Shown: positions 34,801 through 46,947, numbered from the stretch's first letter. The stretch: DNA of 64,000 nucleotides from Owenia fusiformis (GCA_903813345.2 CAIIXF020000012.1:16612020-16676019), one strand, 5' to 3'. Made by a program: numbers and translations. Notes: generated from the sequence alone by a model not told the origin.

Positions 34801-37800
34801 ATGCAACACAGAGCAACATTGTAAGAATGTACTCAAGTTCTCTGGAATGGTTGCCATAGCGATGTGTTTGAAGACAGAAGATCCAGGGGTGAAGAGGGCA
34901 AGTCTACGTGGCATAGTGGAGATACTTCAACACAGGTTTGTGGAAATGGTTCTTCAAAAAAGTGTACACATTATCTTTTTTATATAGTGGGTGGCCCAAA
35001 ATGAGGTTTACAGTTATTCAACAATCTCTTTCTGTCAACTGTAACCTACTTTTTGGCCACCCTGTACATCATTATTTCTGATTGAAGAACAAGTGTTTTG
35101 TAGGTTCAAGATTTTCAGTAGACCTTTCCAATAAATCTTGTCACCTCTATGCTATGTACACCAAAAACCCTAAAGAAGAGATTATTTGTTTACACTTTTT
35201 AATTTCAGAAGTACAAGAGATGCTGTGTCTCAGCTGGTTGAGGCTGATATCTGTGGGCCATTATTTCAACTCCTAGACTCTGATGACACCTATATTAAGA
35301 AACTAACACTTCAAACGATCTTGACCCTCGTCAACTTTTCTGACATCAGACCCTCCCTCGGCAATGCTGGGGTGGTAGAGTTATTCATTACTAAGATTAA
35401 GGATTCACAAAGCACCAACGACTCAAAACTGATCATTCCATATTTGAACAGTTTATGCTTATTTTGCCACGAATCTGTAAATCGAGCCAAAGTTAGGAAT
35501 TTAAATGGACTTGAGTTGTTGCTAGGATACCTCCAAGATGATGGTCTCTATAGTAACACAGCACAACGATTGAAGATCTTGAATGCATTGATCTGCTTCA
35601 TATATGATGAACAGGGAATGAACATTCTACTTGAGAAAGATTTAGTGAAAATATTGGTTGTGATTTTGAAGAAAGAGAATCAACCAAATGATGAACCATT
35701 GGACTTAAACAAAGAGGACAAACCCTTGAAAGAGGAGAGAGAAGAGAATATGAGAAAAGATAAAAAATGTGAGGAGGAAGACACCAAAGAACCTCAAACT
35801 GATAATAATGACAGTAATGAAATCGATAAGACTTTGGTTATATCTGACAGTGAAGTTGAAACTCTACTGATTGATAGTAAACATAGGGAAACAGCACCAG
35901 TGGACATTTCTGTTTCTAGTTACATAGGCATCTCATCACAAGATAGCATAACTGAGAGCACATCAACAAGCTCATTTAAGAATTCTAGTACTCTTTGTAC
36001 AGCAGAGATATCATCTATCATGTCCCAGTCCACAACAAAATGTCCTAATTCAAATTCTGACATTTCTCCTATTGCAACACCCGCAAATGAAATTCCAATA
36101 AATTCTTCCCCAGTTGCGGGTTCTTCATGGCAGATCCCTGGCCCTTCCTCACCTCCAATTTCATCCTCTCAGTACAGTCCCAGAAGCACTGTGTCATACT
36201 TCTCACCTGAGTGGTCTCCTGAACACAGCATGGCGTATATGTACCCCTATTCTCCTACAATGATGTCACCTACCAGGGGAGGGAGCCCAGTTAACTTTGG
36301 AACATTCAGTCCTGGTGCTTCACCCCAGTGGTCACTTTCAGATAACAATGGCCAAGTTTCTCCCCAGTGGTCACCAGTCCACAGCATAGATAATGCAATC
36401 TACTCTTCAGAAGAGGAGGTAGAAAATGAAGAAAAGCAGACAGCAAATGAAGTTCAACTTCCTGCCACTTTAGATGAAGAACTACAAGACTCAGATAAAG
36501 AATCCAAAGAGTCGAGTGACCAGTCTGATAAAGCAAAGGATAAAAGACTCTCATTCAGTGAAGAGAAGGAAGAAGTTGATTGTATCGATCTAGAAAATGA
36601 AAAACAAATAAACCATGTGGAACATAAAATCTTGATTCTACTCTCAGCAATATCACATATGGAAGACCCCACCAAATATTTGTGCAATAAAGACTGCCTA
36701 TCAGCTCTCTTGGGGAGTGTCAAGGCATCCTCTTCCAAAGACTCTAGAGCCTTTAGAGTTCTTACAAGGATATTCAGGAACCCCCTTTGCCTTGAGAAAC
36801 TCATTCTTCTTAAAGCCCCTCTAATGACTCATCAACATCTGTGCACTGATATTGATGACATCATAAAAAGAACAGAAGGTGGTTCCAAACATGAGAAATC
36901 ATCCTACAATGTGAATGTGGTTGATTTTGGTGAGAGACTTCTTGAGAGTCTTCGTATGGTTGCCACAGGAGGATACGGGAAGGGTGTGATGTCACATGCA
37001 ATTTTGACTGGTTCATTTGAACAACAGCGTGAAGCAGCCATCTCCTTGGTATTTTTGTGTGCAAGGTACAGTAGACTAAGATTTATTTCTATAGTAAAAA
37101 GTGTGCACTGTCTGTCAGCCTATATGTACATGTATATGGGTCTCTCCTATACCATTATTATTAAACACTAAAGGATTAAGCAATAAAGATTGGTGGTCAT
37201 GAGTTAAGCTTGAGGTTATCTTAAAAGTCAGTTTAAAAACTTCTTTTATCAGTATATGTATTTTTGCAACGAATGATAATAATGATATTATTCGAATATA
37301 ATTATAACATATTAGTAATCAGGTGTGCCGGAAGTATTTGCCAAGAGGGGGCGACTTTTGGGTATGGATGGGTCGTGCGTGAAGTGAGTCGCATGCGATG
37401 CATGCGGCGCAATCGAGGGGGATCTTGGGGGGGGGCATGCCCCCAGAAAATTTTCAAATTTAGACATACACCTCTCCGGTGTATTCTGAACATATATCAG
37501 CACAACATTTCCAATAATAAAAACAAGAAAACATGTATTTTTAGAAAACTTAATTTGACTTAGACTAAAAACTTTGACTTTTACTAAAATATACATTTTG
37601 CACTTATTCTTCAAAGTATTTACATATTGTATGGGTTCCTGAGAAACTATACACGATATGGAATTAAATATAATGAGAAATGAGATCTTAGGCTAGATAC
37701 TGTCATAATATATTTTCTGTCATTATTACACTTTGACTAAAAAAAGGGGGTCGCCCCAACGCCCTCCCCCTTCCGACGCCAGTGGTAATGCATGCTTTAT

Positions 37801-38684
37801 AAAAGTATTCATAACAGTCTGCCATACCTGCACTACATATTTGTATTTAGTTTTTTAATTTAATGGTTTTTGTTTGCTTCAGGAGTGCTGGTTTACAGAA
37901 GCAGCTTCTTCTAGACATGAAGGTCATCACATTGTTGTTGGAGTCTCTCGGGTCTGACAATAGCAGCTTCAATTGTGACATCACAATAGCTCTACATTAT
38001 CTGGCCAAAGAACTCAACTTAGAGCATGTATTGGGTTCAAATCAGAAAAACAAATACCTTACATCTGAGTGTAATCCCCCTGGGAAAAAACGAAAACTTT
38101 TGAGTGATGCTGAAATTAATGAATGTGTTTATGAGACGACGCGAAATCACCATGATCTCAAGTTTTCTTTAGATGGTGGAATTGTTACAGCACAGCGTGC
38201 CAACATGGTTGATCAGTCAGATGTGTTCACTGCCATGTTAAGTGGTCATTATGCCGAATCTAGTCAAACTGAAATTGATCTCCCTAAAGTTGGAATGGAT
38301 GCATTCCGAGTATTAGTCCATGCTATCCATGGCTGTAGCATGCAGTGCCATATTAAAAACATCCCAACCGAAGTGAAGCTTCGGTGTTTGTTAGAAGCAT
38401 TTCGATTGGCTGATCAGTACAACATTCCCATAATGCATCTGGAATTAGCAGACGTTATCTTCAAGGGCCATATAAATGTATCAAACACAGACCTGCTCTA
38501 CCAAACAGCTAAGCTACACCACTGTGAGCAATTGGCCCACAATGTATTAAGCTATGCCCTATTAGCAGACGTTTCTCCACAGGAAAGGACTTCTCTAATG
38601 GCATCCCTATATGATAATTCGGACAATACTATGTTAGTTGAGGACTTTACAAAGATTTTTACAAAGGCAATATCTCATAAATAG
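28895..38684 (+). CDS. ARMC5: ARMC5-like armadillo-repeat and BTB protein
   Basis: Six coding exons: 28895-29161, 32155-32185, 33905-34091, 34795-34935, 35209-37065 and 37883-38684, with phases 0, 1, 2, 2, 2 and all borders GT/AG. The product is 1094 aa (human ARMC5 is 935). Residues 1 to about 350 are armadillo-type helices, including RACRTIANLCLED and RTLRLLCNTEQHCKN. About 360-670 is an acidic, Ser/Pro-rich low-complexity insert with repeated SPxWSP motifs. About 670-870 returns to helical repeats. A basic PPGKKRK is at about 893-899. The BTB domain spans about 910-1030 (HHDLKFSLDGG, then QSDVFTAMLSGHY). Human ARMC5 is a CUL3 adaptor that directs turnover of the RNA polymerase II large subunit and is mutated in adrenal hyperplasia; transfer of that role here is inference. 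Single-copy in the window, divergent from AIFM3. Confidence 0.93.
29318..29795. mobile_element. TIR element in ARMC5 intron 1
   Basis: ACATTTCTTTCGAAACTTAC and TACCAGGATTGGAAACA at 29330-29385 recur inverted at 29720-29785, with about 60-bp arms and about 340 bp between. No coding content. Confidence 0.75.
30236..32089. mobile_element. CCCGCGAA-rich element split by a second element
   Basis: Segments 30236-30365 and 31745-32089 share repeated TCCCGCGAAATCCCGCGAAT-type words. The outer ends carry CTGTCAA and its complement TTGACAG. The two parts are separated by unrelated DNA that includes the TIR element 30605-31388. ORFs in the right part are repeat-derived. Lies in ARMC5 intron 1. Confidence 0.55.
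30605..31388. mobile_element. GGGTTTGTAG TIR element (family B), long copy
   Basis: The left arm begins GGGTTTGTAGAAAAAACC and includes GGTACCGGGTAGTAAATCC; the inverted arm ends TTTTTTCTACAAACCC at 31388. Arms exceed 250 bp. AGCTAGAAA (30596-30604) and ATCTAGAAA (31390-31398) may be a one-mismatch 9-bp target duplication. A shorter copy of the same family is at 51285-51554. Confidence 0.8.
32420..33632. mobile_element. AGTAATT-rich element with CACTCTAAA ends
   Basis: CACTCTAAAAAATATATAC near 32420 is mirrored near 33632 by TTTTTATTTAGAGTG. Between them, TAAGTAATT and its complement recur many times in both orientations, making the whole 1.2 kb strongly self-complementary. No ORF. Lies in ARMC5 intron 2. 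Confidence 0.55.
37320..37790. repeat. G-run/C-run bounded repeat in ARMC5 intron 5
   Basis: GGGGGGGGGCATGCCCCCAGAAAA at about 37429 and GGGGGTCGCCCC at 37746 mark a repeat related to the fragment at 7655-7700. The left GTGTGCCGGAAG and right CTTCCGACGCCAG edges are loosely inverted. Open frames across it are not considered genes. Confidence 0.45.
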
Positions 38685-39144
38685 CAATGTTATCTTCATA
38701 TCATGTTTCAGTCAAATGTTACCAATCTACACAGGCCAATTTTTATGTTTTGGGATCAAAGTATCCGAACCATACAGGGCAGTTTTGCCTTCATTTGCAA
38801 CATTATTTGAGAAATATAGCAAAAAAACATTTTATTAAATAACTACTTTAAACCCTGTCTTACAAAAAACAATGTCACCACCAGTATTATCTTGGATTAC
38901 AGATGTTGACTGGACCTAGAAATAACCAAGGCAAACTAATAGAAAATTATCTGAATAAATATGATGGTCTTCAAAAGTAAACAAGTAAAGCTTGAATACA
39001 ACTATGCTAACTATATTAGTTACCCATGGGTATTTAACTAATATAGAAAGGGGTTTTAACTTGTGGAGTCAGTTAGCAGTTCAATTGTAAATTCTATATA
39101 TAAAGAACCATTTTTGACCAGATTATCATTAATGCATATGGTTG

Positions 39145-39330
39145 CGTAGGCCCGTAGACAGGTCGCTTGAACCCCCCCCCCCCTCAAAATTCTTTCAAAT
39201 CATGTAGTTTTTCACTATTCTGAGCATTTCAAGTCATTTTGGCCATTTTAGGGCTACATTTGTCGAAATCAAGCCCCTTGGATTTTTCAACAAGTAAACC
39301 CCCTTGGCAAATCTTGGCTACGGGCCTGTT
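39145..39330. repeat. Dispersed repeat ('CGTAGCCAG...' family), copy 2
   Basis: Inverted relative to 21345-21515. Ends AGGCCCGTAGACAGG and GGCTACGGGCCTG are themselves inverted. It lies between ARMC5 and the secreted-protein gene. Confidence 0.65.
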
Positions 39331-39880
39331 GCTCGCTAGATCTGATCTAACCTTTAAAGTAAATGCTTGATTTCGAATTTGTACGTTGATTCATTGGCAT
39401 TTTTTTATTTTATCTCCAGGAAACCATGTAGTCATTATTCGCTATGTCTGTATGTCACTACATAGTACAAAAACATGCTCAATTAAAAAATCTAAACATG
39501 AAATTTTCATTTTGTTTTAACATTTTGCTGCAACAAATGAAACGTCAAAAATTTATTAATAACAGATAATACAGTGAATTATCGTATTTGCCGCTGAAAT
39601 GAAGTCATTATTATTATCACAACATGTCAAGAATGAGTACAAACTCAAAATTCGCCGTGGACTAGGATGGATAATCATAATTATGGCCCGCATTATGGCT
39701 ACACCTACTCAAGTCAAGTAAAATATAAGTTTTTTAATCAGTACTAAAACCATGAGAACATATGCCTGGCAGGTGTGCAGGTAGTAATAACTTAATAATT
39801 CGTCGAAAATATTAAACTCCATAGATAAAATCACACAATGCATTATTTATTTGAATACATCCAGGGTAGAACTCTAATTG

Positions 39881-39890
39881 TATATAAAAG
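39881..39890 (+). promoter_or_regulatory. TATA box of the secreted cysteine-rich protein gene
   Basis: TATATAAAAG lies 58 bp upstream of the ATG at 39948, so transcription would start near 39912 with a 5' UTR of about 35 nt. It is the clearest TATA box seen near any gene here and suits a regulated, highly expressed secreted product. Confidence 0.7.
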
Positions 39891-39947
39891 CCCATGATTG
39901 TCCACGTCGAATCATTCTCATCATCAAAGAAAGCGCAAACAGCAACC

Positions 39948-42900
39948 ATGAAGACAACTCTGACTTTGACATGCGCAGTTTTGCTTCTCAGCATATGTCA
40001 GGGAGCCATTCGTCGCGAAGCTGGTGAGTTTTTTAAAATATAGTTAGAATAAGATTAGCTTGGTTACAATACAACTCTTAAAATAGTATAAATGTTAAAA
40101 CTTGTGTCATTTTGAATCTAGTAGCAAAGGCAAATGATCTGGGTAAGATGAATTGAGAATAGGCTGATTAGGTTCACTACAAAATAAGTTTAAATATAAA
40201 ATGATGTTAATGATGTGAAGTGAGATATTGGAAGACTAGCACTGCATCATAGGGTGCGTCATATAATAAAATAAAAATTATGATAACTGAATCAACTCAT
40301 TTCTAATTAACCAGAGATAACAATTAATTTGATAAGAATTATTCCAGGTACATCAAATTTAACAGTTAAGAGAATATTTTTTGATTTGATATTTTTAGAT
40401 TTTTGTCCTTTTTTCTTCTTAGTACGCAATGAACCTTCAAAGAGGCACTATGCGTAGTAAATAAGAAAAGGGGACACGTAGAAAACAGCAAATTTGAAGT
40501 TTAGACATCGTTTATGGTGCGTGCACACTTTTTACCAACTTTTCTTTGATTGAAAAGTTGGCAAATATGGTTGAACATGTTGAACCGTTAATCAAAAAAG
40601 AATGAATCATGTGATACAAATAACTACGCCATCTTTCGTTGATTTTTCACCTGCTCACGGTTTAGAAAATGTTACACTACACATGTACTCGTATACCTCA
40701 AATACAGAAATTGTTAACATATGTAGTACTAAAATATCATGTATAAAATATTTGGATTGCTGAATCATTAAAATATTCTAGCTCCGATCAATGAGTGCAA
40801 TCTGTGATCACATATCCTTCATCCTAGGTTCTTGTGAGAAGATGATGATGGATGCTGCAGAAGGTGTTGCAAAAGAGGAAGGCAAGACTATCTGTCAATA
40901 CAACAAAGTGAGTCGTTTTATGCTTTTATGATAAATTGAATGACAACTTGTTGTAACGATGGAATCGATTCCGTCGCAGTGGATAAAATCATTATATGTC
41001 ACCCTGTACATATTTCTTAGGACGTAGATCCATATCCTCCGAAGTCCGAATACAGGGGTATAGAACTATTTTCTCCTTCTTTTCCCTGGGGAATAGAAAG
41101 AAGATACTCTTGATCTTGGAGCCCTGCGATCGGACGATGAAGATCAAGGATCAGAAAAGCAAAACAGATTCAACATCATCAAAAAGCTAAAAGCAGATCT
41201 CACTTCAAAAAACTCAAGACTCCAATTGATATAAAAAAGCTCAAAACAAATTAAACATAGGCCATATTTTTTACATTAGATCTATATTTACAGATCCTCT
41301 TTTAACACTCCTCCCCAACTAGCTAACTTCAAAGTAGCGTCAAAGTAGCGTCAAACAGCATGGACGTTTTTCCGGTCTATGGATTTCGGTTCCTCGATTT
41401 ATACCCACAAATAGGTCAAGTTACGAGTTGATTTGGCTCGAAACTGTAGCAAAGATTTGTAATCTGGCTCGAAACTGTAGCAAAGATTTGTAATCTGGCT
41501 CGATACTGTAGCAAAGATTTGTAATCTGGCTCGATACTGTAGCAAAGATTTGTAATCTGGCTCGAAACTGTAGCAAAGATTTGTAATCTGGCTCGATACT
41601 GTAGCAAAGATTTGTAATCTGGCTCGATACTGTAGCAAAGATTTGTAATCTGGCTCGATACTGTAGCAAAGATTCCGGTTTTAGAATATACTGGCGGTTA
41701 GGAATAAAAATCTAGAAACGGAAAGCCATCCATATTATTACTTTGACGATACGCTGTCATGTTGTAGGATGTATTGAATGCATATCGCCCAGTACTATCA
41801 ACTTGTCAGGATCCATCAACACCACTGACACAAGAATGGCTTATGTCAGGTATCTTGGATATTGAACTCGCTGAAAAGCAAGAAGCTAACTGCGACGTTG
41901 ACACTACAGTGTTATACCCTTTCCTCACTACAGGTAAAATATGATCGACTATCAACAGAGCACAACACAGTTTCATATTGGCATTGTTGACCAATCACAA
42001 TTGATATAAGAGAGACAATGGGGTATTTTATGGTTATCTAGCATTGCAGCTATATATATTTTGTGGTGAACTTTGTCAACTTCTGTTCACATATATATTT
42101 TTGTTTTTATAAACTTTGATATTAATTATTTTCTAATGCTTTTCTGTTACAGAGAATAAAGCGGAAATAGTTGAAGCCGTTCAGCATCTAACAGGTAGGC
42201 TAATCAGTGTTACGAAACATACTCGTATGAAACAAGCGATCGAAACCAGCAATCCGGTATATTATTTTTCATGATAGTAAACCAAAAAGGGCAAGATTGC
42301 TTAACATCAATGAATTGCAGTCAAGAACCTATAAAATACAAATATAAAACGTCACTCGGACTTTTATCTGGGAAGAATTAATTTTGATTTCATTTTACAC
42401 AAATGTTTGTAAAAGAATGTTATTTTTAAGGTTCATTATAATCATGATAATTACGACGAGGTTGGAACGAAGCTGATCTTGATTTGAAATAGTAAACAAC
42501 AGTTTTGCCTGTGACTTTTCTATTATACCCCAATACATCATTTTTGTAAAGGGAAAATAGAATGGCGGTGGGGGCTTTTAGAGAATTAATGTAAGACTAC
42601 TTAAATCCTAGCAGCATTCTTCAACAACATCCAGTTCAAATATACGTGTACATTGCTTACATATTTTGTTTCAGATATCCCTAGTGCTATGTTAACATGC
42701 CTTCACGATCCCATGATACAATCAGAGAAAAATATAATTACAGTGCTTCGGGAAAAGAAGGGCAGTGCTTGCATGGCCGGACTTGCTGCATGGAGTAGTA
42801 AGTCTTTTCAAATTGAAAATGGAATGTTAAGTTCGCATGCATTAATGTCTGAACAATCGCACACTACATTGTGGTTAGCTACGCGACAAACTACAGCTAG

Positions 42901-43641
42901 AATATACAGATAGAGAGCTGGAGCACATTTATGAATCTTCAAATATTCAGATATTGTGCTGACATGATTCATATTTTGAAAAAAAGGCAATTGTGTAACA
43001 ATGAAGTTACAAAACTACAAATAACAATAATCTTTTAATGTATATAAAACAGCGAACAAAAAGTTCTAAAAATCAAGCCCTGTGTCCTGTTTAAGAACCC
43101 AATTTCTTACTATATGTACTTGGTATCCATCGTGATATAAATATATATTTTTCTGAGATAATAAAGGATTTCAGCAAGGGCGTATTGACTTAAGATACTT
43201 AACATGGGGATATCATATTATCCCGGAGATAGATACAAATGCTCATTAATTAACGGAGGGCCTTTTCATATTTTTGTTTGGTACTTTAGTTTTATATAAT
43301 TTTTTTTTATATTTAAAATTCTCTTTTATTTCTGATAATTCAAAAAGTTTACATCGATTTAAAAATTTGTTTACATAAGTTACCTGTTGCATTACATAAT
43401 AATATTTCTCTTGGAGAGCTCTATTTAAAAAATATAGTATAGTAGTTTTATATAATGCAAATATGACATAAATGATACTTTAAACTGTTTAGGTATGCCA
43501 TACAATGTGGTAAAATGTACAAAAACAGCCGGAGCTACAGTGAGCTGTGACGATGAGAGACGCCTGTACCAATTCGGTGCCCTAAATATCCACTTATACA
43601 CACAATTGATAGCCGACTTCCCAGAAATGTGCAAAATGTAA
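39948..43641 (+). CDS. Secreted cysteine-rich protein of unknown family
   Basis: Six exons, 39948-40023, 40828-40907, 41768-41933, 42153-42194, 42675-42797 and 43493-43641, join in phases 1, 0, 1, 1, 1 with GT/AG borders to give 211 aa. Residues 1-19 (MKTTLTLTCAVLLLSICQG) are a clear signal peptide, and cleavage near G19/A20 is likely. A basic RR follows at 22-23. The predicted mature part has nine cysteines (contexts SCEK, ICQY, TCQD, NCDV, TCLH, ACMA, KCTK, SCDD, MCKM) in a mainly helical, charged sequence with no transmembrane segment. I do not recognise the family. An odd number of cysteines leaves room for a disulfide-linked dimer. A TATA box lies upstream, AATAAA is at 43727, and intron 2 carries a 31-bp minisatellite. 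Structure is confident; function is open. Confidence 0.8.
41433..41672. repeat. 31-bp tandem repeat, about 8 copies
   Basis: Nearly perfect units, GTAATCTGGCTCGATACTGTAGCAAAGATTT with A/T variation at one position. The 31-bp length cycles through all three frames without stops, producing three overlapping pseudo-ORFs on the minus strand. Located in intron 2 of the secreted-protein gene. Confidence 0.95.
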
Positions 43642-43726
43642 ACCAATCAGAAGATTGTCTGAACAACGTTGAGGTTAGGCAGATGTCAATCGGTTTAATA
43701 TACATTACATGAGATTCATTTGAAAG

Positions 43727-43732
43727 AATAAA
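43727..43732 (+). terminator. Polyadenylation signal of the secreted-protein gene
   Basis: AATAAA lies 86 bp after the stop codon of the 39948-43641 gene and is followed by a TGTG/T-rich stretch, consistent with a downstream element. Confidence 0.6.
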
Positions 43733-44250
43733 TCCTTCTGTGATTCTTTACTAAAAACTGTTTTTGTCATTAAAGGCCCACTATACTTAATTTAAAGGAA
43801 AAAAAGAAAAAAATCATCATTGAAACATATTACTCACACACTCGCTCAAATATGAAACATAGTTTGATTTGCTTTAATATTGAACCAATAAAAAATAACT
43901 CACATAGAAATAAGCATTTGAAGTTCAGAGATCATAAGACATGCATGCCCATGCTAAACAAAGTGCGTGTTTTTAATTACTTTTGATTTAAAAGATGGCG
44001 ACACTTCTAGAAAAACTTCGCCATCTTTTAACGACATTGATACAAACTTGATATATAAAGCTTGACAGATCGAAAATATTTTTTGATTAATGATTGTAAG
44101 CTTTGATGTGGTCCGTTTGAGTTGGTGTCAAATGAAAGATAGGGTTCTTAGAAACATTGAAAATACGCCTTTAATGATCCATGGGATCTGTTATTTAATA
44201 GCCAAGTGCTGATGAAGTTTAGCTAATTTTTGAAGTAGGCCTTCAAATCA

Positions 44251-45082
44251 GGGTTTACGAAAAACACCGACCGCTGACCACCGACCACCGACCAGTAACT
44301 CTCCACAGTTGGGTCGGTGGTCGGCTGACTGTCTTTTACTAGGTCGTGATTTAAAAACGTATAATTAATCATTTCAAATCACGATGAAAACGTTAAATCG
44401 TCGTGGTGTGTAATGTCATATTTTTAAGTGATGTTTCAGTTGTTAGAAGACCAATTTCATCCTGGTTAGTCACTTTGGAAAAAACGCACGTAACATTGCA
44501 TTAAGTTCATTCATATGAAACGCAATTATAACAAAAACATACAAACATCGTCGATGTTGACGTCGTAACGTTATGTTTGATTTCTCAGTTGTTAAACGTC
44601 AACTGGTAAAAACTACATTTGATATGACAAAAAAAGCTTTCTAATGGTGTACTGAAATGGTAAGTCACTTTTAATCCCGATAAGAGAACGCATGTAACAT
44701 TATATCGTATTCAGTATTCAGTAGGCTATGACGATAACAAATCATTTTTGTTTCGAAATTGTTAAATTTTATTAAAAAGAAACGATAGGTTGGTTAATGA
44801 TAGGTTAGGACCTGAGGCATGACAATTAATCGAGAGGAGACGGTCGTGCCCAATTTGTTTGCTTGCCATTCGTTGCAAGGTACAAAATCGGTAAAAGGTT
44901 GCCTAGTCCAACGATTGACATTCAAAATCAAATTATTAATATTTTAAGGCTACAAATATGTTCGGTCTTTTTACATGATATGGTCGGTCTTTTACACATT
45001 TTCTTCAAACCCTGTTTTGAGGCTACCAGTGGAAAACACCGACCGGTCGGTGGTCGGTGGGGTCGGTCTTTTTCGTAAACCC
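44251..45082. mobile_element. GGGTTTACGAAAAA TIR element with 9-bp TSD
   Basis: Begins GGGTTTACGAAAAACACCGACC and ends GGTCGGTCTTTTTCGTAAACCC; the identical nonamer TTCAAATCA flanks it (44242-44250 and 45083-45091). Subterminal blocks consist of GGTCGGTGGTCGGTGG-type repeats in opposite orientation. Nine-bp duplications are typical of Mutator-like elements. No transposase; ORFs inside are incidental. Confidence 0.85.
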
Positions 45083-45305
45083 TTCAAATCATGCAATAAG
45101 TCCTTGACTACATGCTATGATTTATCAGAGGAAGAATCTTCCTCTATGTATTTGAAAGGGAGATCTCTACTTGAATCTTTCTACAACCCACTTTATCAAT
45201 CACATTAAGGCAATACAGCAAGGCGTTAACTTGCAAAATACCACCAGATGGCATCCCACTGGATGAAGAGAATAATGATAGACATAGGACTGCTAAAATA
45301 ACCCC

Positions 45306-46473
45306 CTAACACACCAAACTAGTTCTTACCCGTTCTTGCCAGTCCTACGAAAACGTCGTAAAACGGGCTCAATCTGGCCGTGGTCGGGAAATATGTCTAA
45401 AATTATTAGCTACTTCGTTCATAAACAGTCTTCAATACGTCCATCTCATTCGCAGTTCGTTCAGGCAGTCAGGTCGCACCACGTCGGTGTGCAACGTCGT
45501 ATAACGCGTCCCTTAGTCTAAAAGGTCATCATGACCTGATTACAGAACGGTATGGTCGCCACCGAATTTTTAATCGATTCAAAATTCTAAATCACACTCC
45601 CCGTCCGGGAAAGTCCATGAAGTTCGTAAACAGACCGTTGAACGTTGTAGGTACGTTCATTCGGTTCGCACACAGTTTAAAACCGATTCAGCAAAGTTTT
45701 GAAGAACGCAGTGACAACTGGTTCTGGTGTGATACCTATTTTTGTTAATTCGTTCATAAGCAGTTTTTAATACGTCCATCTCGTCTTTATTCCGTCTGCA
45801 GTACGTTGGTATCAAAGTTTAGATCGGGTTAAATTGTGCGTTCGTCTCGTCTACACAACGTATCCAAGCAGTTCAATTACGTCCTTAATCAGTTTAAACC
45901 AGTTGACAATTAGTTGTACCTCGTTCTCAATACATCCTAATATGTTACTGAATTATCCACCAAATTTCCATACGGTTGAACTCGTTCTAAAATAGTTAAC
46001 ATCTTGTCCCTAATCCGTGCAGAACGCATTTATAATTCCCTATTTTCCTATTGTGAACCTTTATAAATGGGAAGGACGTCGTTCAGTCGAGTTAGGTCTG
46101 TCTACGAACAGAATGAACGAGCTACAAACGGACTAGATTGGGGTACTCACGGCTTACGCCTGACTACACAACGTCGTAATACGTCCCTAGTAAGATTGAA
46201 GTACGACACTTCCGTTCGTAGTGTGTCCCCAGTGCTTCCAGGTCGTCTTAAGTACGTTGTCACTCGTTCTGATTGCAGAACGTGACGATCACCAGAAAAT
46301 TTTGAGCATGCTCTAAGTTCTGGAGGACCTACTAGTTCGAGTAGTTTCATGAAGTTTGTAAACAGATCCCAAATGGTTCTTAGTGGGTTCTTAGTAGGTC
46401 AAATCCGTTCGTGCCAAGTTTAAGCCCGTTTTCGAGAACGTAGCGAGAATGAGAACTAGTTTGGTGTGATAGT
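45306..46473. mobile_element. CACACCAAACTAGTTCT TIR element, about 1.17 kb
   Basis: The left end CTAACACACCAAACTAGTTC is mirrored at the right by GAACTAGTTTGGTGTGATAG. Internal segments repeat (TTCGTTCATAAACAGTCTTC at about 45415; TTCGTTCATAAGCAGTTTTT at about 45752), and the element is rich in GTTCGTT, ACGTCG and TACGTCC words, with higher CG than its surroundings. Frames are open only over short stretches. Confidence 0.75.
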
Positions 46474-46947
46474 AGGGTAAGGATTTCATGCGGCTGAAAA
46501 TAGACGAAAGGAATGTAGAAACTATTTTGATTTCTGTAATGCTGCGTATATTTTCCCATCTAATTATACCAGTCCATCTTTACCCCATGCAAGATGCCCG
46601 CAAGATATAGAGGTTTTTGTATGAGTAAGTTACCTGCACTGTGCAAGATCGTCCATTCTTGATGAACTTTGATAATTAATCGAATCGAAGACGAGATAAA
46701 GAAACATGATCAAAGCGAGTCATATTTTCACCTTTTTATAGAAAACAGAGTATTAAAATAGCTTGCATTGGGTAAAGATGGGTGTATCTTCGTTAGTCAT
46801 ATCATGAACTTCTAATCACGATTGTTTCTATTCCCATGACAATGCGCCGAAGACCATCTCGACTTTCCTTTGCGCGTGACAGTTTGCTCATATAATAACG
46901 TAATTGACCTTTTGCGACCAGAATTCAAGTATTTAGTTTATGGATAC

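Noticed and set aside
37264-37614. ORFs on both strands in ARMC5 intron 5
   Set aside because: They cover a dispersed G-run repeat related to 7655-7700.
43980-44040. AAGATGGCGACACTTCTAG hairpin
   Set aside because: A simple local hairpin with loosely YY1-like cores; no neighbouring transcription unit to give it meaning.
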